From the NCBI RefSeq assembly GCF_900105995.1, contig NZ_LT629785.1, positions 2,728,001 through 2,792,000 on the forward strand: DNA of 64,000 bases, written 5' to 3'. Origin of the DNA: Pseudomonas pohangensis (GTDB lineage: Bacteria; Pseudomonadota; Gammaproteobacteria; Pseudomonadales; Pseudomonadaceae). Below the pieces are notes generated by a model. That model was given only the letters and a program-made list of their open reading frames with translations. It searched no databases and had not been told where the DNA came from. The translations under genes and the position numbers were made by a program. Shown one piece after another: positions 63,692 through 64,000 of this stretch (positions are counted from its first letter, which is position 1; the number at the start of each line of letters is the position of its first letter).

Positions 63692-64000
63692 ATGGCGGAT
63701 AGCAAGGAATTTCAGTTTCAGCAGGACATCATCAATGCCATGGTCGCCCAGGGCTGGCTAACAGGCCCTGCCAGCGGCTACGACCGGCGGACAGCGTTGT
63801 ACACCGATGACTTTCTCGCTTACTTCAAGGATGCTTGGCCGGAGCGCTGGGACAAGTTCAGCAAAGCCAACCCGAACAAGCCTGAAGATGTACTGGTACA
63901 AAAACTGGTGCGCGAGTTGGAGCAGGACGGCACCCTCGATGTGCTGCGCCACGGCTTCAAGCTACCGGGGGTGAAGATTGAGGTATGCAGCTTCAAACCC
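63692..64000 (+). CDS. hsdR: Type I restriction endonuclease subunit R (N-terminal part)
   Basis: The first 103 residues of HsdR; the gene runs off the window. MADSKEFQFQQDIINAMVAQGWLTGPASGYDRRTALYTDDFLAYFKDAWPERW then NKPEDVLVQKLVRELEQDGTLDVLRHGFKLPGVKIEVCSF is the N-terminal lead-in to the HsdR nuclease domain. The motor (DEAD helicase) and nuclease residues are beyond the end. It begins 40 bases after the DUF262-HNH stop, with only a weak ribosome site (CTCGGATG), unlike the overlapping starts upstream. Confidence 0.9.
   Translation, partial: MADSKEFQFQQDIINAMVAQGWLTGPASGYDRRTALYTDDFLAYFKDAWPERWDKFSKANPNKPEDVLVQKLVRELEQDGTLDVLRHGFKLPGVKIEVCSFKP

Noticed and set aside
43835..64000. Prophage
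   Set aside because: No capsid, tail, portal, terminase or lysis genes; recombinases are of the GMT type and cargo is restriction/defence-like.

Overview
The window is a piece of a GC-rich gammaproteobacterial chromosome, most likely a Pseudomonas in the broad sense. The evidence is codon use, Pseudomonas-type REP hairpins (4194-4257 and the gtaggGTGGGCTtCAGCCCACC family at 1276 and 37109), and gene order. The run argP, argO, sodB, bifA, GIDE protein, lemA, imelysin cluster, mexV, mexW matches, from memory, the P. aeruginosa PA4363-PA4375 block. An alkB alkane hydroxylase with an AraC regulator suggests growth on hydrocarbons or plant and animal lipids.

Layout of the core (1-43.8 kb). 1-9.3 kb: end of a TonB heme-type receptor, a Rieske protein, a short acyl-CoA dehydrogenase-like gene, a SulP anion transporter, an AraC regulator overlapping acpH and divergent from alkB, a membrane-anchored coiled-coil protein and a lipase-like hydrolase. 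9.3-25.2 kb: divergent argP/argO, sodB, bifA (degenerate GGDQF plus intact EAL), GIDE/LemA pair, a four-gene iron-type cluster (imelysin, di-heme lipoprotein, second imelysin lacking the motif His, DUF1513), and the MexVW-type RND pump. 25.2-35.1 kb: TetR plus old yellow enzyme, nitroreductase, glutathione peroxidase, SlyD, ackA-pta, a BKACE enzyme and an acyltransferase. 35.1-43.8 kb: speA, SUI1 factor, NUDIX, DUF2333, dsbD, aroQ, accB, accC.

From just after accC to the end of the window the DNA is accessory. In pseudomonads prmA normally follows accC; it is absent here, so an island sits between them. Its mobility core is a minus-strand, overlapping five-gene operon (56776 to 49138): gmtY, gmtZ, gmtX (the gamma-mobile-trio recombinase system), a small VPA1267-like coiled-coil protein, and a RecD2-like SF1B helicase. 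Left of it is cargo: two orphan genes, a translationally coupled DUF262-HEPN pair (46688-48654) that looks like a nuclease/toxin type defence module, and an IS3 transposase scar. Right of it are two small genes of unknown role and a type I restriction-modification operon hsdM-hsdS-[DUF262/HNH]-hsdR. The GmrSD-like gene has split hsdS from hsdR and left a duplicated 29-codon stub of the hsdR start in front of itself.

The most interesting objects are the five-gene GMT operon with its in-frame 87-bp duplication in gmtY, the DUF262-HEPN pair, and the cassette-insertion scar in the restriction operon. I saw no tRNA, rRNA or CRISPR array. Start codons were chosen by hand from ribosome binding sites; family assignments come from reading motifs, not from a database search.
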